Below are positions 27,637 to 36,844 of a DNA stretch of 64,000 bases, one piece after another; position 1 is the first letter of the stretch; each line of letters opens with the position of its first letter. The position numbers were made by a program, and so were the translations under genes. The notes under the pieces are model-generated. The model had not been told where the DNA came from. It searched no databases and was given only the letters and a program-made list of their open reading frames with translations. The DNA lies in assembly GCF_900104795.1 (NCBI RefSeq), contig NZ_FNTG01000001.1, positions 1,922,001 through 1,986,000 on the forward strand, in the 5' to 3' direction. The stretch is from Burkholderia sp. WP9. Its GTDB lineage: Bacteria; Pseudomonadota; Gammaproteobacteria; Burkholderiales; Burkholderiaceae.

Positions 27637-28320
27637 ATGCGTATCCTGATCGTCGAAGACGAAATCAAAACCGGCACGTACCTGCGAAAGGGATTGACCG
27701 AGGCGGGCTTTACCGTCGACTGGGTGGAAGACGGCGTGACGGGCCAGCATCGCGCGCTGACGGAAGACTACGACCTGATCATCCTCGACGTCATGCTGCC
27801 CGGCCAGGACGGCTGGACGGTGCTGAAAAACCTGCGCCGCACGCATTCGACTTCGGTGCTGCTGCTCACCGCGCGAGACGAGGTGGACGACAAGGTGCGC
27901 GGCCTCGAAATGGGCGGCGACGACTATCTCGGCAAACCGTTCGACTTCGCCGAACTGCTGGCCCGTGTCCGCAGCATCCTGCGGCGCGGACAAGCCCGCG
28001 ACGCCGCCTCGTTGCAAGTGTCGAATCTGGTGCTCGATCTGACGCGCCGCAAGGCCACGCGCCAGGGCGACACGATCCTGCTCACGGCCAAGGAATTTGC
28101 GTTGCTGTGGCTGCTGATGCGTCGTCAGGGAGAAATCCTGCCTCGCTCGACCATCGCCTCCCAGGTGTGGGACATGAACTTCGACAGCGACACGAACGTC
28201 GTGGACGCCGCGATCCGGCGCCTGCGCGCGAAAGTCGACGACCACTACGAACCGCGGTTGATCCACACCGTACGGGGCATGGGCTACGTACTGGAAGAGC
28301 GCTACACGTCCCTGCCATGA
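27637..28320 (+). CDS. OmpR-type response regulator (heavy-metal family, IrlR/CusR/CzcR-like)
   Basis: Response regulator of 227 residues. The receiver domain (1-115) has acidic residues in [11 protein letters not shown], phosphoacceptor Asp51 in [14 protein letters not shown], Thr in [12 protein letters not shown] and Lys in [12 protein letters not shown]. The C-terminal winged helix ends in the [15 protein letters not shown] and [15 protein letters not shown] motifs. It matches the heavy-metal-type regulators that pair with CusS/IrlS kinases. The ATG at 27637 follows GGAGA. It overlaps the kinase gene by ATGA, which ties their translation. The target metal or drug is not readable, and no efflux operon lies within the window nearby. 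Confidence 0.93.
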   Translation: MRILIVEDEIKTGTYLRKGLTEAGFTVDWVEDGVTGQHRALTEDYDLIILDVMLPGQDGWTVLKNLRRTHSTSVLLLTARDEVDDKVRGLEMGGDDYLGKPFDFAELLARVRSILRRGQARDAASLQVSNLVLDLTRRKATRQGDTILLTAKEFALLWLLMRRQGEILPRSTIASQVWDMNFDSDTNVVDAAIRRLRAKVDDHYEPRLIHTVRGMGYVLEERYTSLP

Positions 28321-29801
28321 TGCGAAGTCTATTCGCGGCAATGCGTCCGCGCGCGACAGCGCGGATCATGAAGCCGCCCGTGCGACTCCTGCCACGCACC
28401 TTGCGCGGCAGGCTGTCGATCCTGTTCGCCCTGTCGACCTCGGCAGTGCTGGTTTTCAACGGCCTGTTGCTGTACCACGGCCTGAAAACGCGCCTCGAAG
28501 CGACGTCGGGTCACGAGATGGCCACCACCCTCGCCACGCTGCAAACGCGCCTGCGCACCATGCCCGATCTCGCGACGGTCAGCGCCGATCGTGCGACCTG
28601 GCACAACCAGTTGCACGGTCACAAGAACCTCGATATCGCATTGTTCGACACGCGCAGCGCACCGCTCATCCGCACCAGTGGCTATTGGCCGAATGCGGAA
28701 ACGATGACCGTGCGCGCCGGCGCCGCCCCCGTACCCGTGTCAGCGAGGACACAGCCGCTGCGCTTTCTGGTGGCGACGGCGCCGCTCGGCGACCTGTCCG
28801 GCACCGAGGTGCGCGTGGTCGTGCAATACGATGCGACTAGCGAACACGCGTTATTGCGTGCCTACGCGCTCAACGTGCTGTTTGTCATCGCGACCGGGAC
28901 GCTTGTGAATGCGCTGCTCGCGTGGTCGATTGCCCGTTTGGGCCTGCGGCCGCTAGCCTGTTTGACGGCGCGTGCCGAACGGATTTCCAGCAGCCATCTT
29001 GCGCGGCCGTTGCCCGAGCACGACATGCCGGGTGAACTGAAGGAGTTGAGCCGCGCCTTCAACCGGATGCTGGCCCGCCTGCACGAGTCCTTCACGCGCC
29101 TCACGCAGTTTTCTTCGGATCTTGCGCACGACATGCGCACTCCGCTCACCAACTTGCTGGCCGAAGCCCAGGTAGCGCTATCGCAACCGCGTTCCGCGGA
29201 TGAATATCGCGGCGTGATCGAATCGAGCGTGGACGAATTCCAGCGTCTCGCACGTCTGATCGACAGCATGTTGTTTCTCGCCCGCGCGGATAGCGGTCAC
29301 CACCGGCTGGCGCTGCAGTCTGTCGACGCGCGCAGCGAGGCGATGCGGATCGCCGGCTACTACGAAACCATGGCTGCGGATGCCGGCGTCGAGATCGTCG
29401 TATCGGGCGATGCACACTTTCAAGGCGATGTGCCGCTGGCACAACGGGCGCTGAGTAATCTGATTTCAAACGCGCTGAGCCACGCGCCGCGCGGCAGTGT
29501 TGTCAACGTGCAGTGCGACGAGCGCCGGCGCTATGCTCTGCTGTCGGTGTCGGATAGCGGGGCGGGTATCGCCAGCCCGCATCTGGAGCGGATCTTCGAC
29601 CGGTTCTACCGGGTCGATCCATCGCGCCATAACTCGGCGAGCGGCACAGGTCTCGGACTTGCCATCGTCAAGTCGATCATGGACGAACATCAAGGCGAAT
29701 GCAGCGTGGAAAGCGTGGCGCATGTGCGCACCACCTTCAGTCTGCGCTTTCCGAAGCACCCGCCTTATCCCCCTCATCCCCCTCATCCGCCTGGTATTTG
29801 A
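28317..29801 (+). CDS. Sensor histidine kinase (heavy-metal family)
   Basis: Inner-membrane kinase of 494 residues. The first transmembrane helix is in [20 protein letters not shown], a periplasmic domain of about 130 residues follows, the second helix is in [19 protein letters not shown], then HAMP. The phosphoacceptor His is in [20 protein letters not shown]; the ATPase has the N box [11 protein letters not shown]1 VSDSGAGI, F box IFDRFYRVD and G2 [12 protein letters not shown]. The Pro-rich end [13 protein letters not shown] is unusual. It starts at the ATGA overlap with the response regulator; the same frame is open further upstream but that is shadow. Confidence 0.93.
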   Translation: MMRSLFAAMRPRATARIMKPPVRLLPRTLRGRLSILFALSTSAVLVFNGLLLYHGLKTRLEATSGHEMATTLATLQTRLRTMPDLATVSADRATWHNQLHGHKNLDIALFDTRSAPLIRTSGYWPNAETMTVRAGAAPVPVSARTQPLRFLVATAPLGDLSGTEVRVVVQYDATSEHALLRAYALNVLFVIATGTLVNALLAWSIARLGLRPLACLTARAERISSSHLARPLPEHDMPGELKELSRAFNRMLARLHESFTRLTQFSSDLAHDMRTPLTNLLAEAQVALSQPRSADEYRGVIESSVDEFQRLARLIDSMLFLARADSGHHRLALQSVDARSEAMRIAGYYETMAADAGVEIVVSGDAHFQGDVPLAQRALSNLISNALSHAPRGSVVNVQCDERRRYALLSVSDSGAGIASPHLERIFDRFYRVDPSRHNSASGTGLGLAIVKSIMDEHQGECSVESVAHVRTTFSLRFPKHPPYPPHPPHPPGI

Positions 29802-29863
29802 GCGAAACGCAGGTCGGCTTGCGTCGGCGATTCGCCGCGAGTCGGGTTACGCCGGGCGGACTT

Positions 29864-30757
29864 TCAGTCCAGAAACTCTGCCGCCCGCTTGCGCAGCACC
29901 ACGCCGAAGTCGTCGAGCCAACCGATCGACAAACGCCAGCTCTGCCAGTACAGGTCGACATCGATCGGCTTGCCGGGCGCCATTTCCACCAGTTCGCCGT
30001 TGGCCAGATGCGGGGCGATCATGCGCTCGGGGCACATGCCCCAGCCGAGGCCCGTCACGCAGGCGCGCAAGAAACCGGCGACATGCGGAATCCAGTGCAA
30101 CGGCGGATCGAGTTCCGCGCGCGTGATGCGGCGCATGAAGCGCTTTTGCAACTGGTCCTTGGGATTGAAGTCGACGCACGGCGTGTGGCGCAAGCTCTCG
30201 CGCGTCACGCCGCCTGCAAAGTGACGTGCGAGAAAGTCCGGTGAACAGACCGCCAGATAACGCATCCGCCCAAGACGCGTGGAGCGGCAACCTTGCACCG
30301 GCTCGGCTTGCGTGGTGACCGCGCCTTGCACGCTGCCGTCGCGAATCCGCTCCGCTGTATGGTCCTGATCGTCGATTACCAGATCGAGCAACATCTCCCG
30401 CTCTACGCAAAATTGCGCGACCGCATCGATAAACCAGGTGCCGACGCTGTCGTCGTTGACGGCCACGCGCAGCGCCGGCCATGGTTCGACCAGCGCGCCG
30501 GGCAGCGCCGGCAGGCGGCCGGTCAACTCCGCTTCCAGCAATTGCACGCGTTCGGTGTGCCGGCACAGCAGCGCGCCCGAAGTGGTCGCGACGCAGGGCT
30601 GGCCGCGTTTCACCAGCACGCTGCCCACGCGCTCTTCGAGCAGCTTGACCCGCTGCGACACCGCGGACGGCGTCACGTTCAGTTCGCTGGCGGCGCGGTC
30701 GAACGAGCCGTGACGCACCACGGCGGCCAGCGCGTCGAGCAACGCATAGTCGAGCAT
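29864..30757 (-). CDS. argP: LysR-family regulator ArgP/LysG
   Basis: LysR protein of 297 residues with the ArgP look: MLDYALLDALAAVVRHGSFD, then RAASELNVTPSAVSQRVKLL and EERVGSVLVKRGQPC, and a short effector domain. ArgP in E. coli and LysG in Corynebacterium activate the exporter of basic amino acids when lysine, arginine or citrulline build up. Here it is divergent from exactly such an exporter with 97 bp between, which makes the assignment firm. It has no obvious terminator after the stop. Confidence 0.9.
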   Translation of the reverse strand: MLDYALLDALAAVVRHGSFDRAASELNVTPSAVSQRVKLLEERVGSVLVKRGQPCVATTSGALLCRHTERVQLLEAELTGRLPALPGALVEPWPALRVAVNDDSVGTWFIDAVAQFCVEREMLLDLVIDDQDHTAERIRDGSVQGAVTTQAEPVQGCRSTRLGRMRYLAVCSPDFLARHFAGGVTRESLRHTPCVDFNPKDQLQKRFMRRITRAELDPPLHWIPHVAGFLRACVTGLGWGMCPERMIAPHLANGELVEMAPGKPIDVDLYWQSWRLSIGWLDDFGVVLRKRAAEFLD

Positions 30758-30854
30758 TAGCGTTCCTTAATCGGCGTTAAGTAAATTAGCTTCTCTTATT
30801 CCAAGCGAACCCGCAGACTAGCCCCGTTCGCTTCTCCCGTCTACTGGATCGATT

Positions 30855-31472
30855 ATGAACTGGTTGTCTTTTTCCCATGGCGCCGCTTTGTGCGCATCCC
30901 TGATCGTCACCATCGGCGCGCAAAACGCTTTCGTATTGCGTCAGGGCATCATGCGTTCGCACGTCGGCAAGATCGTCGCGCTGTGCGCGCTGTCGGACTT
31001 CATTCTGATCGGCGCGGGCGTCGGCGGCGCATCTGTGCTGGTCGAGCGTTATCCGGTGTTCGTGCACGCCATGCTGTATGTCGGGCTCGCCTATCTGGCG
31101 TGGTTCGGAGTCAACGCGTTGCGCCGCGCGGTGCGGCCGGAACACGCGGTGCTGGAAAGCGACAGCGGTGGCGCGGCACCCGTGCAGCGCGCCGTACCGA
31201 TCATTCTGATGACGCTCGCCTTCACGTGGCTCAATCCGCACGTGTATCTCGACACGTTCCTGCTGATCGGCACGGCCGGCGCACGCGAACCCGAAGGCGC
31301 GCGGGTTGCCTTCGCGCTGGGCGCGATGGCGGTCAGCGGAATCTGGTTCATCGGGCTGGGTTACGGCGCGCGCGCCCTCGCGCCGCTCTTCAAGCGGGCG
31401 ACGGCCTGGCGTGTGCTGGATGGCGCGATCGGCAGCATGGTGTTGCTGCTCGCGGTGACGCAACTGCGGTAA
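30855..31472 (+). CDS. argO: LysE/ArgO-family basic amino acid exporter
   Basis: Inner-membrane exporter of 205 residues with six hydrophobic segments: SFSHGAALCASLIVTIGAQN, AFVLRQGIMRSHVGK, then LTLAFTWLNPHVYLDTFLLI-like segments (here MTLAFTWLNPHVYLDTF). It belongs to the LysE branch that expels arginine and lysine to avoid overload. It is divergent from ArgP, its probable activator. The start at 30855 matches the family N terminus. The choice between the names argO and lysE is by convention; the substrate is inferred. Confidence 0.9.
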   Translation: MNWLSFSHGAALCASLIVTIGAQNAFVLRQGIMRSHVGKIVALCALSDFILIGAGVGGASVLVERYPVFVHAMLYVGLAYLAWFGVNALRRAVRPEHAVLESDSGGAAPVQRAVPIILMTLAFTWLNPHVYLDTFLLIGTAGAREPEGARVAFALGAMAVSGIWFIGLGYGARALAPLFKRATAWRVLDGAIGSMVLLLAVTQLR

Positions 31473-31480
31473 AGGCCGGG

Positions 31481-31699
31481 TTACCCGTGACTGTCGATCC
31501 AGGCGCGCGCCCATTCCAAACCTGCGCGTTGCGCTTCTTCTTCAGTATCGAAGTGGGCGAGAATGCCCGACGCCTCGATCAGCTTGCCGGCTTGCGTAAT
31601 GGTTCCGCTCGCTCCATACCGCTCGGGCTGCAATATGCCCTCCTGCTGCAGGATGGCATGCCCCCAGACGGTGTAGCCGTGATAAGTCTCGGATTCCAT
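31481..31699 (-). CDS. Small conserved-looking protein, unknown function
   Basis: Encodes 72 residues: ETYHGYTVWGHAI, then a middle with ASGTITQAGKLIEASG, and the C-terminal FDTEEEAQRAGLEWARAWID, which looks like the closing helix of a small beta-sheet DUF. No signal peptide. The start overlaps the stop of the secreted-protein gene upstream (TAATG), so they form a coupled pair. It converges on the argO gene 8 bp away. I recall similar small proteins in Burkholderia but cannot name the family. Confidence 0.65.
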   Translation of the reverse strand: MESETYHGYTVWGHAILQQEGILQPERYGASGTITQAGKLIEASGILAHFDTEEEAQRAGLEWARAWIDSHG

Positions 31700-32058
31700 T
31701 AGCGCATGACCTCAGCCGTAGCACCGCGGGAATCCACACGCAATACATTGCCCTCCGGCGTTATCTGCCGTGGAATCTCGGTCATGTCCGGTACGTGCAC
31801 GGGCACGTTTTCTCGCGTATCCGCCTTCGCGGCGAGCTTCGTAACTGCTGCCGGCGCTGCCGGCGAACGCCGCGCATGCACCGCCACGGCATGCGGACCA
31901 ACGTGTCTGCCCGCTGCCGGCTTGCGTGCTCCAGCCGGGCGGTGCGGCATGCTCGCTCGCGCTTCTGGCGGGTTCCAGATCTCGACGTAGTGCTCCGCGG
32001 CGATTCCCGTCGAAGCCACCGTGAGCAGCATTGCGCCCAAGCCGAAAATTCGAAACAT
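31699..32058 (-). CDS. Small secreted protein, unknown function
   Basis: Encodes 119 residues. The N terminus MFRIFGLGAMLLTVASTGIA is a signal peptide with cleavage near AAEH. The mature part is short, His/Ala/Pro-rich in the middle (HAVAVHARRSPAAPAA) and ends TPEGNVLRVDSRGATAEVMR. The ATG at 32058 has GGAGA upstream. It is coupled by TAATG to the next small gene. No family recognised; a periplasmic location is inferred. Confidence 0.7.
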   Translation of the reverse strand: MFRIFGLGAMLLTVASTGIAAEHYVEIWNPPEARASMPHRPAGARKPAAGRHVGPHAVAVHARRSPAAPAAVTKLAAKADTRENVPVHVPDMTEIPRQITPEGNVLRVDSRGATAEVMR

Positions 32059-32228
32059 GATCTCTCCGTATGCTCTTTCGCGCGGTTCACGCCCGGCGTG
32101 AAGAATATCGCGAAATAGTACCTGCTCGCCGTGACGAAACGCACTGCGAGCTACTGTACATCCATACAGGTATTTGCGCAATCGGATGAGTGTGCGAACT
32201 TTTCAAGCTTGTGAAAAACGCGTCCGGA

Positions 32229-33053
32229 TCAGATGGGTTTGTCGCTCGCCGGTTTGCCGAAACGGGTCGGCGCTTTCTCGCCGTCTTTTTCGAAGTCGCT
32301 ATAGGTCCAGTCGAATTTCGCGGTCGACGTCGCGAGCGAACGGCTCACTCCAATACCGTATTCGGTCAGATACGTACGACGCGTCTTGTTCTGGATGATG
32401 CCGTCCTTGGTGTCCTCGCAGTCGAAGTCGATCGCCTTGCCGGTAAGCGTGGCATTGACCTGCGAAGCCGGATAGTAGTGGCCCGTGTGACAGCGCGACA
32501 CGGTCGTGCGGAAGTTGGTGATCTGCACCGTCGTGCCGACCTTGAAGGTTGTCGCGTACGTCGTATCTTCCTTCGGCGCATCGAACGCGAACTGGTTGTT
32601 GTCGCTGTCATGCACGACGAACGGAATGAACGCCATTGTCTGCGAGTAGGAAGCCGTCTCCTGTTTCAGGCTGTACACGTTCAGGTACGAAAGGCTGAAC
32701 GTCGCGCCGCTCGGTACGTCGTTAGACGACGTCTCGAGCACCTGCTGGACCAAACCCGTGTCCTTGGCGTTGATCAGTGTGGCTTTGAAATCGCTCTTCA
32801 TCGCGACGGCGCCGACGTGCCCTGACAGCGTGCCCGACATCGTCAGAATCTTGAACGGCAGCGTGTGCTCGCCTGGAGCGGGCAGTTTGTCGCGCACCCC
32901 GGAAGGCAACGATTCGATGCTGAAATGCGTTGCGAGATACCCCGGCTTGTCCCGGGCTATGTCCTTGACCGGCACGAACTGGGCGCACCCGGACAACAGG
33001 GCGATGGACGCCAATGACACGCCGGTCAGCGCGCTGGTCTTCTTGATCTGCAT
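32229..33053 (-). CDS. Hypothetical lipoprotein
   Basis: Encodes 274 residues with a signal peptide and lipobox IALLSGCAQF (Cys near residue 23). The mature part has the regular alternation of a beta-rich envelope protein (LSYLNVYSLKQETASYSQTM, NFRTTVSRCHTGHYYP) with two Cys that could pair. No domain recognised. It stands alone between a secreted small protein and a membrane protein; 33054-33215 is empty. An outer-membrane or periplasmic location is inferred from the lipobox, with the residues after Cys (AQ) not of the inner-membrane-retention Asp type. Confidence 0.75.
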   Translation of the reverse strand: MQIKKTSALTGVSLASIALLSGCAQFVPVKDIARDKPGYLATHFSIESLPSGVRDKLPAPGEHTLPFKILTMSGTLSGHVGAVAMKSDFKATLINAKDTGLVQQVLETSSNDVPSGATFSLSYLNVYSLKQETASYSQTMAFIPFVVHDSDNNQFAFDAPKEDTTYATTFKVGTTVQITNFRTTVSRCHTGHYYPASQVNATLTGKAIDFDCEDTKDGIIQNKTRRTYLTEYGIGVSRSLATSTAKFDWTYSDFEKDGEKAPTRFGKPASDKPI

Positions 33054-33215
33054 ACTCTTTCAATCCCCTATCGACTTATCGCAACCCGAGTGTTCCCGTG
33101 CCCGTCGGCTAACGCGCCGCAAGATGGGCGTGCCGATCTGCATATCGGCGTCCGGGAATGAATCTTTAGCGCGTATTCGGTTCGAGCGCGAGGATTCAGA
33201 GAGTCGACGGACAAG

Positions 33216-33617
33216 CTATCCGACAACCCACGCCCACGCCGCCCGCAGGCGACGCGCGCGGTTTTCGAAGAGATAGGAGGCAATCAACGCCAGGAGACCG
33301 GAAATAGCACCCGTCACGATGTGCTCGACATACGGGATGCGGTAATGACTCGCGTGCGAATAAGCGTCGCCTATCGTCGTCAGGACGCCGACGACAAGCG
33401 CATTGCCGTATCGATGCGTGTAGAGCTTCGCCGCAGGTGTGAAGGTCAGGAGTACGGCGAGGAGTCCGGTGAGCAGACCAGTATGGAATGCAATTGCCCA
33501 GTGGGCAAAACTCATGACATTGCCCCAACTCCCTGGCATGCAGGTCATGCACGCGCTGGTCGGCTGCCAGAAACGCTGGATAAAGAGCCTGGCGCGGCGC
33601 TTCCACTCGGTTGACAT
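33216..33617 (-). CDS. Small integral membrane protein, unknown function
   Basis: Encodes 133 residues. The first 35 residues are charged and Cys-containing (TSACMTCMPGS); then come three hydrophobic stretches (HWAIAFHTGLLTGLLAVLLTF, then NALVVGVLTTIGDAYSH and HIVTGAISGLLALIASYLF), giving a likely 3-pass inner-membrane protein. A GGGGAAA tract is present upstream of the ATG. No family recognised. The opposite-strand frame across 33196-33909 is shadow. Confidence 0.6.
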   Translation of the reverse strand: MSTEWKRRARLFIQRFWQPTSACMTCMPGSWGNVMSFAHWAIAFHTGLLTGLLAVLLTFTPAAKLYTHRYGNALVVGVLTTIGDAYSHASHYRIPYVEHIVTGAISGLLALIASYLFENRARRLRAAWAWVVG

Positions 33618-33855
33618 GATGTTTCCCCACCGATGCCGTTGACATGGCCGACGCCGCCATGCGTTTCGTTGGAGCGGTGTCCAGACCGTTTAACCAGATT
33701 GCCGTCAACGTCATGGATGCATGAAATCCGCAAGCCGTCGAGGCCGGGCGAGAACGCCCGCATGGTCGAATACTACACCGCGACTGGACGGCCGGCGTTA
33801 GGTCCGGAACCGGAATCCGGCGCTTGCGTTTATCGCTGCGACTCTGCAGCCAATG

Positions 33856-33911
33856 GGGTTTGGCGACATGGGTTTGGCGACATGGGTTTGGCCACATGCG
33901 CTTGGCCACAT
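33856..33911. repeat. Four 14-bp tandem repeats
   Basis: Units GGGTTTGGCGACAT at 33856 and 33870, GGGTTTGGCCACAT at 33884, and a diverged GCGCTTGGCCACAT at 33898. They lie in the non-coding 33618-33994 stretch between the small membrane protein and the outer-membrane protein; I see no gene in the rest of it. Confidence 0.85.
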
Positions 33912-33994
33912 TTCCTGCTTGGCGGAAAAACAGCCAGGCGCTAGCGCGTGGCTACGCGCAACCAGAATCCGCGCACCGTGCGGTCCGCAAAAAG

Positions 33995-34981
33995 CTAAAA
34001 ACTCATTGCAAACCCGAGCGACACACCGTGCACGTTGTGTCCGAACACGTATCGCACCATCGCACGAGTGCGAGTGATGAAGATCGGATATTTGCTGCTA
34101 TCGAGTTCCAGTCCGACGCCCAACGACGTGAGGTCGTTGAACCCCAGCACGCCGGCGCTGTCGCCAAAGTAGTGGGAATAAGCGGCTTCCAGCACATAGC
34201 GGATCGGCCGGTCCAATGCATGCCAGCCGGTAGGCGCGCGCCAGCGGGTCCACAGGCTCACTTGCTGCGCCATGGCCGAACCCTGAACGGCCTCCGACGA
34301 ACCGCCGAAGCTGCGCAGGTAGATGTCGGTGGCACGCAATTCGGCATCGATTTCATAGTTCTCGCGGTAGTGCTCGTAGTCGAGCATGAGTGAGCCACCG
34401 TAGCCGTACGCGTCAAGCGAGCCGTTTTCGAGGAATTGCAGGTTGCGGTCAGTGACGTGATTGAAGATGGACTGCCCCACTTTCAGATCGCTTGAAACAC
34501 GCCCGATCGTGCCATTCAGGATCGGACGGAACACCAGTTCATCCGTGATCCGGAAATCCCAGCCGATGCCCACCGTGCCGCTGAACGTGTTCCATCTTGT
34601 CGGCACCGCACGCTGCTCGGCGCCATTCGTAGCGATAAAGATAGGATCGTAACGACTGTAGGCGAGCGTGCCCTCCAGGTACAACGGGACGGATTTGCTG
34701 ATGGTGAAACCGCCGCCAAACTGCGTCTGACCGAAACCTGGATTGCCGGTAGTGCCGCTATTGACCGACAGGTTACTGGTCGTAACGTCCGGGACCGTTG
34801 TGTAGGTCATGATCGCGAGCACGGCGTTGGCATGTTGCTTCACATCGCCGCCGACCACGGTATTGCGCGTCGATTGGCCCGGCCCGGCCTGTGCATTCGA
34901 CAGACAGGGCAACAGGGTGAAGGCCAGGGCGGCGCACGCCGATGACGCGCCGCACGACCAATGCATCCGGAGCGCGGGCAT
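33995..34981 (-). CDS. Outer-membrane beta-barrel protein, unknown function
   Basis: Encodes about 328 residues. Signal peptide with cleavage after SNAQA near residue 30. The body alternates hydrophobic and polar residues in strands (FGGGFTISKSVPLYLEGTLA, GYGGSLMLDYEHYRENYEID) and ends in VSLGFAMSF, with the terminal Phe expected for outer-membrane insertion. It resembles autotransporter/MipA-like barrels but I cannot assign a role. The ATG at 34981 is used; a TTG at 34987 is possible. A 20-codon frame with a good ribosome-binding site ends 2 bp before this ATG. Confidence 0.75.
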   Translation of the reverse strand: MPALRMHWSCGASSACAALAFTLLPCLSNAQAGPGQSTRNTVVGGDVKQHANAVLAIMTYTTVPDVTTSNLSVNSGTTGNPGFGQTQFGGGFTISKSVPLYLEGTLAYSRYDPIFIATNGAEQRAVPTRWNTFSGTVGIGWDFRITDELVFRPILNGTIGRVSSDLKVGQSIFNHVTDRNLQFLENGSLDAYGYGGSLMLDYEHYRENYEIDAELRATDIYLRSFGGSSEAVQGSAMAQQVSLWTRWRAPTGWHALDRPIRYVLEAAYSHYFGDSAGVLGFNDLTSLGVGLELDSSKYPIFITRTRAMVRYVFGHNVHGVSLGFAMSF

Positions 34982-34983
34982 GG

Positions 34984-35046
34984 TCAAACGACCTCGTCAT
35001 TTGTCTGCGCGACTGCAAGCTGCCACACAGCGTACCGAACGCACAT
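34984..35046 (-). CDS. Possible 20-residue leader peptide of the outer-membrane protein gene
   Basis: AGGAG, a 6-bp gap, ATG, then 20 codons (start MCVRYAVWQLAVAQ) ending in TGA 2 bp before the ATG of the barrel-protein gene. The sequence is of no known type. It may couple translation of the larger gene, or be chance. The rest of 35047-35662 shows no gene I can support on either strand. Confidence 0.3.
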   Translation of the reverse strand: MCVRYAVWQLAVAQTNDEVV

Positions 35047-35662
35047 GACCCACTCCTGTCGATCTGATCGCTTTGTTTGTCTTCCACGAGACTGGCATTG
35101 CGTGCCAGTACAACACTTCCGGACAACCGATCTGGCGCGTGACGACCGCTCCACCTTTCGCGGCACTTCGAGTGGATTACATTGAGAGCCGCCCAATTGT
35201 ATCGTTGATACGCGGCGATACTTTTCGGCGAAGTTCTACTGTAGTCGGTGAAGATGGTTGAGCGACAGCGGTGACTGCCGATCTGCGATCGGCGGAAACA
35301 GTCAAACTACTTCGTTCTCTCGCCACGAGATAGTGGCAGGGGCCATTTTCAAACTGTATGGACCGCCGGTGCCGGCCTTCGAGTTCAGCCATCGCTTCAC
35401 GGTCTGCCCGTGGCATGGGCTTGCAGCGGACCCTCATTGGTATCGAATGACTGCGGTCCGTGGCGCCTTGCCAGAAGAATGCTGGGCGCTTTGTTCTGGT
35501 GGCGCTTCAACACTATCTTCTGGAGCCGGCCAGACTTCGTCCTCCTGAAGACCCGTCCGAGTCATTCAGATGCGATCCACCTCCCTCCCGTTACAAACCC
35601 TCTTCGGCCGATCGTCGAGGACGATCATGAGACCGACCGCGACCTTTAAAAACAGCGCTCCT

Positions 35663-36694
35663 TCAGCCAATGAGATCGGCGCCTGTCGTAAGAACAATTT
35701 TTCCGAAGTGTGTACCGGAATCGATCAGCTCGTGAGCGCCGCGAGCGTCGGCAAGCGCAAAAGTCTGGTAGACAACCGGCTTGATCATGCCGCTCTCGAT
35801 GAGCGGCCAGACCTGCCGCTCCAGTTCATTGATGATGGTCGCCTTGTCCGCGGACGTGCGTGATCGCAAAGTCGAGCCCATATGCGTCAGACGCTTCGTC
35901 AACATCGGCACGAGGTTGAGATCCTTCGCCGGTCCTTTGATCACGCCTACCTGGAGGATCCGCCCATCCATCGCCGCGGCGTCATAATTTCTGGCCACGT
36001 AGTCACCGGCAATGATGTCGAGGATCACGTCGGCGCCTCGTCCGTCGGTAGACTGCTTCGTTTCGGCGACGAAATCGTCTTCGTGATAATTGATCGCGAC
36101 GTCCGCACCCAGCGCCAGGCTAGCCTCCCGATGCGCCTCGGAACCCACCGTCGTGATGATTTTCGCAGCGCCGAATGCCTTCGCCAGCATGGTCGCCGTG
36201 GTGCCGATACCGGACGCACCGCCATGGATCAGCACCGATTCCCCGGCAACCAGCTTGCCGCGCTGGAACAGGTTCAGCCATACCGTCATAAACGTTTCCG
36301 GCATCGCCCCCGCTTCCACCAACGTCAGGCCTTTGGGAATGTGCATCGTGTTGCAGGCGTGCGCGACCGCGTATTCTGCATAGCCACCACCGGGAATCAA
36401 TGCACACACCAGTTCGCCGATCTGGAATTGGGACACGTCGGAGCCAACGGCAACCACCTGACCTGCCACTTCCAGCCCTGGAATGTCCGAAGCGCCGGCG
36501 GGCGGATCATAAAGCCCTTTGCGCTGGAAAACGTCTGGGCCGTTCACGGCCGCCGCGTGGATGCGAATCAGAACCTGATCGGAGGCCGGCATCGGAACCG
36601 GGCGCGTAGTGGGCACGAGGACCTCAGGACCTCCGGGCTGTTTGATCTCGATGGCCGTCATCGACGACGGTACGCGAAAAGTTGAAGCAGACAT
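35663..36694 (-). CDS. NAD(P)H:quinone oxidoreductase, zinc-type alcohol dehydrogenase family (PIG3-like)
   Basis: Medium-chain dehydrogenase/reductase of 343 residues. The N-terminal domain has VNGPDVFQRKGLYDPPAGA and IPGLEVAGQV; the Rossmann part has VLIHGGASGIGTTATMLAKA and later ADVILDIIAGDYVARN. The zinc-ligand Cys/His pattern of alcohol dehydrogenases is absent, as in the quinone-reductase branch (QorA/PIG3). It reduces quinones or enones with NADPH, perhaps in detoxification. The ATG at 36694 follows AAGGGG; a GTG at 36703 is possible. It is divergent from a LysR gene that carries a 16-bp palindromic operator, its likely controller. Confidence 0.9.
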   Translation of the reverse strand: MSASTFRVPSSMTAIEIKQPGGPEVLVPTTRPVPMPASDQVLIRIHAAAVNGPDVFQRKGLYDPPAGASDIPGLEVAGQVVAVGSDVSQFQIGELVCALIPGGGYAEYAVAHACNTMHIPKGLTLVEAGAMPETFMTVWLNLFQRGKLVAGESVLIHGGASGIGTTATMLAKAFGAAKIITTVGSEAHREASLALGADVAINYHEDDFVAETKQSTDGRGADVILDIIAGDYVARNYDAAAMDGRILQVGVIKGPAKDLNLVPMLTKRLTHMGSTLRSRTSADKATIINELERQVWPLIESGMIKPVVYQTFALADARGAHELIDSGTHFGKIVLTTGADLIG

Positions 36695-36814
36695 GGATAC
36701 CACCCCTTCTATGGATGAGGCTCGTTTAATCCGGGAGGATCAGTGAACGAGGACACTTGAAATCAGTATAGGCCTCGACATTGATGAATTCGCGCAGCAT
36801 TATTCACATGGAGA

Positions 36815-36830
36815 GATGCAAATTTGCATC
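36815..36830. promoter_or_regulatory. Probable LysR operator (16-bp perfect palindrome)
   Basis: GATGCAAATTTGCATC, a perfect palindrome between the divergent quinone oxidoreductase and LysR genes. It directly precedes the LysR ribosome-binding site (AGGAGA at 36831), so binding would block its own expression while leaving room to act on the divergent gene. Confidence 0.65.
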
Positions 36831-36844
36831 AGGAGAGCGACACG

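Noticed and set aside
33196..33909. 237-codon minus-strand frame overlapping the small membrane protein
   Set aside because: Mixed composition without family features; the overlapping 133-residue frame has clear transmembrane segments and a better start.
35177..35663. Short frames on both strands between the outer-membrane protein and the quinone oxidoreductase
   Set aside because: No ribosome-binding site, no recognisable sequence and conflicting frames; I call the region non-coding or a degraded remnant.
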